64,000 nucleotides of DNA. It comes from Desulforapulum autotrophicum HRM2 (GTDB lineage Bacteria; Desulfobacterota; Desulfobacteria; Desulfobacterales; Desulfobacteraceae). The stretch spans positions 3,472,001-3,536,000 of the forward strand of contig NC_012108.1 in the NCBI RefSeq assembly GCF_000020365.1, in the 5' to 3' direction. Positions 61,602-64,000 of this stretch are shown here, piece by piece; position 1 is the first letter of the stretch, and every line of letters starts with the position of its first letter. The notes under the pieces were generated by a model. The model was not told the origin of the DNA, did not search any database, and saw only the letters and a list, made by a program, of their open reading frames with translations. The position numbers and the translations under genes are program-made.

Positions 61602-63326
61602 ATGCTGATCGGATTAGATGTTGGCGGAACCCACACGGATGCAGTTCTGCTTGACAAAATCGGGCTCATACGAAACGTCAAGGTAGCAACAAACCCCCTG
61701 GATCTCTTTAATACGGTTCTTTCGGGACTCGATCTTCTTCTTGACGGCATTGACCCACTTAAAATCAAACGCATTGTCTTGAGCACCACGCTTACCACCA
61801 ATGCAATTGTTCAGCGCCGGACCAAACCGGTAGGCATCATCGTAAGTTCAGGGCCGGGCATCGACCCCAAGCTCTTTGGCAGGGGAAAGTACTATTTTCC
61901 CGTGGCCGGATCCATTGACCACCGTGGAAGGGAGAGAAGCCCCATCAATCCCGATGAGATCCTGGCCGTTTCCGAACAACTCAGACACCTGGGGATCAAA
62001 CATGTGGGAGTTATAGGAAAATTTTCTCCCAGGAACCCCTTTCACGAACTTTTGATCAAAGAACTCATAGACAAAGATTTTGATAAAATCTTTCTCGGCC
62101 ACCAGGTTTCAGGAAATCTCAACTTTCCAAGAAGAATCGCAACGGTTCTTTTAAATACCTCGGTCTACAGCATCCATCGGTCGTTTTTCAATGCCGTCAA
62201 AGGCTCCCTTGAGCAAAAGGGGCTAACGACACCCATCCAGATTCTCAAGGCGGACGGTGGCACCATGAGCCTTGAGGCGTCCATGGATTTTCCCGGCCAG
62301 ACCATTCTTTCCGGACCTGCTGCAAGCGTCATGGGGGCAATTGCCCATGCTCCGGCCAACGAGGATGTCCTGGTTCTTGATATCGGAGGGACCACAACAG
62401 ACATTGCCATTCTTGTGGACAAGGCTCCGCTTCTGGAACCGGTGGGTATCGGTCGGGGACGGTACCAAAGCCTGATTCGATCACTCAAGACACTTTCCAG
62501 GGGAATAGGAGGCGACAGTCATGTAAGGGTGAAAAACGGCGTCATCAAGATCGGTCCCCTTCGATCCGGGCCGGCCCTGGCCTTTGGCGGTCCCGAACCC
62601 ACCCCCACGGACGCCATGATCGTGCTTGGCATCATGACAGCGGGCGACCGACAAAAAGCCCTGGATGGAATGGCAGACATTGCCGGGCAACTGGGTACAA
62701 CCCCCGTTCAAGCCGCCGACACCATCTTCAAGACCTGCTGCGCCATGATTGTCAAAGTGGCCAATAAAATGGTAACCCAGATCAACAGCAAACCCGTATA
62801 TACGGTACATGAATTTCTGGAAGGGTATCAGATAAAACCCCGGAAGATTCTTCTTCTGGGAGGACCTGCCCGATTTTTTGCACCTGAAATAGAGCGTCAG
62901 TCCGGCATCGAAACAAGATCAGTACCGGCAAGCAGTGTTGCCAATGCCATTGGCGCAGCCCTTGCCAGGACGACCTGCGAGGTGTCTTTGTCGGCGGATA
63001 CGGAACAGAAAATCGCCTCAGCACCTGAGGAGGATTTCAGCGCACCCATCCCCCGGGGGTACACCGAGGATGATGTCATTGAAACAGCATACACCCTTCT
63101 CCACAGCAAGGCCATCAGGGCAGGATCTCAACCCGAGGATCTTGAAATCGAAGTGATTGAATTCCAGAAGTTCAACATTGTCCGCAAATTTTCAACCCAG
63201 GGCAAAATTTACCGGGCAAAACTCCAGGTCAAACCAGGGTTGATAAAAGGGTATGACAACGTTTACATATCCCTGAACGAGACATTCAAGGAGTCCTTTA
63301 AGGAGACCATGGAAGGAAAATGCTGA
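61602..63326 (+). CDS. Hydantoinase/oxoprolinase A-like ATPase
   Basis: A 574-residue ASKHA-family protein of the HyuA type: the N-terminal nucleotide motif LIGLDVGGTHTDAVLLDKIG, then VLSTTLTTNAIVQRR, the central VLDIGGTTTDIAILVDK, and a C-terminal part with VPASSVANAIGAALARTTC. HyuA proteins hydrolyse cyclic amides with ATP, usually with a HyuB partner, which is not seen here. Related proteins activate acetone or corrinoid-type enzymes. It overlaps the HDAC-like gene by 7 bp. The upstream gap 61333-61601 is shared with the acyl-CoA dehydrogenase promoter. Confidence 0.82.
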   Translation: MLIGLDVGGTHTDAVLLDKIGLIRNVKVATNPLDLFNTVLSGLDLLLDGIDPLKIKRIVLSTTLTTNAIVQRRTKPVGIIVSSGPGIDPKLFGRGKYYFPVAGSIDHRGRERSPINPDEILAVSEQLRHLGIKHVGVIGKFSPRNPFHELLIKELIDKDFDKIFLGHQVSGNLNFPRRIATVLLNTSVYSIHRSFFNAVKGSLEQKGLTTPIQILKADGGTMSLEASMDFPGQTILSGPAASVMGAIAHAPANEDVLVLDIGGTTTDIAILVDKAPLLEPVGIGRGRYQSLIRSLKTLSRGIGGDSHVRVKNGVIKIGPLRSGPALAFGGPEPTPTDAMIVLGIMTAGDRQKALDGMADIAGQLGTTPVQAADTIFKTCCAMIVKVANKMVTQINSKPVYTVHEFLEGYQIKPRKILLLGGPARFFAPEIERQSGIETRSVPASSVANAIGAALARTTCEVSLSADTEQKIASAPEEDFSAPIPRGYTEDDVIETAYTLLHSKAIRAGSQPEDLEIEVIEFQKFNIVRKFSTQGKIYRAKLQVKPGLIKGYDNVYISLNETFKESFKETMEGKC

Positions 63327-64000
63327 AAGCCAACAAACGAACAGGCCTTGTATTTTTTCCGGCATTTGACTGGGCCATCGACCCCACCCATCCGGAAAGG
63401 GAGGAACGTCTCCTCTATACCCTGGATCAGGTTTTAGAAGAGGGAATCTTCGATATCAGCGGTATTGAGGAATACAAGCCGGACCTGATCACTGCAAAGG
63501 AAATCCAGCGGGTACACTTCTGCGTTCCGGATGAGGCAACCATAACCACCCAGTCCCACTTGATCAGCGCCGGTGGCGCCAAAACCATTGCCCGGGCCGT
63601 CATGAACAAAGAGATAGACTGCGGTTTTGCCCTGATAAGGCCCCCGGGCCACCATGCCATGCGTGTGGCCCACGGTGGAAGGGGGTTCTGCCATATCAAC
63701 ATGGAAGCCATCATGGTGGAATACCTGCGCCAGGAACACGGCATAAAAAGGGTAGCCATTGTGGATACCGACTGCCACCACGGTGACGGCACCAACGACA
63801 TCTACTGGCATGATCCAGACACCTTGTTCATCAGCCTTCACCAGGACGGACGCACCCTCTATCCCGGAACGGGATTTCCCCATGAACTTGGCGGCCCCAA
63901 TGCAAAGGGCAGTTGTCTAAACATCCCCCTGCCCCCTGGAACGGCAACCGAAGGCTACCTCTACATGATCAACAACACGGTACTTCCCATACTCGACGAG
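63320..64000 (+). CDS. HDAC-family deacetylase (acetoin/acetylpolyamine type), 3' end cut by window
   Basis: From ATG at 63320 the frame is open to base 64000 (227 codons). Histone-deacetylase family motifs are FDWAIDPTHPEREERL, ALIRPPGHHAMRVAHGGRG (the His-His pair), VAIVDTDCHHGDGTNDI (zinc-binding Asp and His) and LFISLHQDGRTLYPG. Bacterial members deacetylate acetylpolyamines or acetoin-related substrates, or lysine. It overlaps hyuA by 7 bp and begins after GGAAGG. The C-terminus lies beyond the window. Confidence 0.85.
   Translation, partial: MLKANKRTGLVFFPAFDWAIDPTHPEREERLLYTLDQVLEEGIFDISGIEEYKPDLITAKEIQRVHFCVPDEATITTQSHLISAGGAKTIARAVMNKEIDCGFALIRPPGHHAMRVAHGGRGFCHINMEAIMVEYLRQEHGIKRVAIVDTDCHHGDGTNDIYWHDPDTLFISLHQDGRTLYPGTGFPHELGGPNAKGSCLNIPLPPGTATEGYLYMINNTVLPILDE

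Overview
The window looks like chromosomal DNA of a deltaproteobacterial sulfate reducer of the Desulfobacteraceae type, closest in character to Desulfobacterium (Desulforapulum) autotrophicum. That is inferred from gene content, not from a database search. The clues are duplicated Wood-Ljungdahl methylene-tetrahydrofolate reductase (MetF/MetV) operons tied to heterodisulfide-reductase-like (HdrA/MvhD) electron-transfer proteins, in-frame UGA codons readable as selenocysteine, corrinoid-activation (RACo-like) proteins, and an anaerobic lactate oxidation operon.

Layout. 1-2.7 kb: Tol envelope operon tolQ-tolR-tolA-tolB (minus strand; tolB runs off the edge). 2.8-8.2 kb: groES-groEL, an FmdB zinc ribbon, an HExxH protein, a 32-residue basic ribosomal-protein-like gene on the plus strand, and hflK-hflC. 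8.3-10.2 kb: an IS4/IS1380-type insertion sequence with visible inverted ends. 10.2-13.9 kb: radical SAM protein, PHP phosphoesterase, SpoU-type RNA methyltransferase, ferritin. 13.9-17.4 kb: two overlapping RACo-like ASKHA proteins. 17.8-21.5 kb: lactate operon (FAD dehydrogenase, Fe-S/MvhD fusion, LarA-family protein) behind a tandem ~24-bp repeat array. 21.6-25.9 kb: metV-metF-hdrA(qmoA-like)-hdrA/mvhD(qmoB-like). 26.1-30.8 kb: two-component signalling genes around an aberrant AroE-like protein. 30.8-38.9 kb: a FlgC-like protein, then metF3-hdrA(Sec)-mvhD(Sec)-metV2-metF2. 39.2-43.1 kb: HDOD-histidine kinase and a MshEN-MinD fusion. 43.1-49.1 kb: ffh-rpsP-khpA-rimM-trmD-SPOUT-rplS-rnhB-yraN-rsmI, with rlmN divergent. 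50.5-57.3 kb: PP-loop ATPase, acidic repeat protein, and an NrtA/SsuA-type ABC importer with three substrate-binding paralogues, one fused to a CheY receiver. 57.4-64 kb: UbiB-family kinase, phasin-like protein, acyl-CoA dehydrogenase, hydantoinase-A-like protein and an HDAC-family deacetylase (truncated by the window edge).

The strongest discovery is the second methylene-THF reductase operon. Its hdrA is interrupted by UGA at 37798-37800 and its mvhD by UGA at 33485-33487. Reading through both gives exact family motifs, and a SECIS-like hairpin follows each. The restored HdrA is a roughly 1,487-residue HdrA-GltD-HdrA fusion, which suggests an NAD(P)H-linked, possibly electron-bifurcating methylene-THF reductase. 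The second notable locus is the ABC importer with a receiver-fused and a free-standing cytoplasmic substrate-binding domain, which looks like an intracellular ligand-sensing arrangement.
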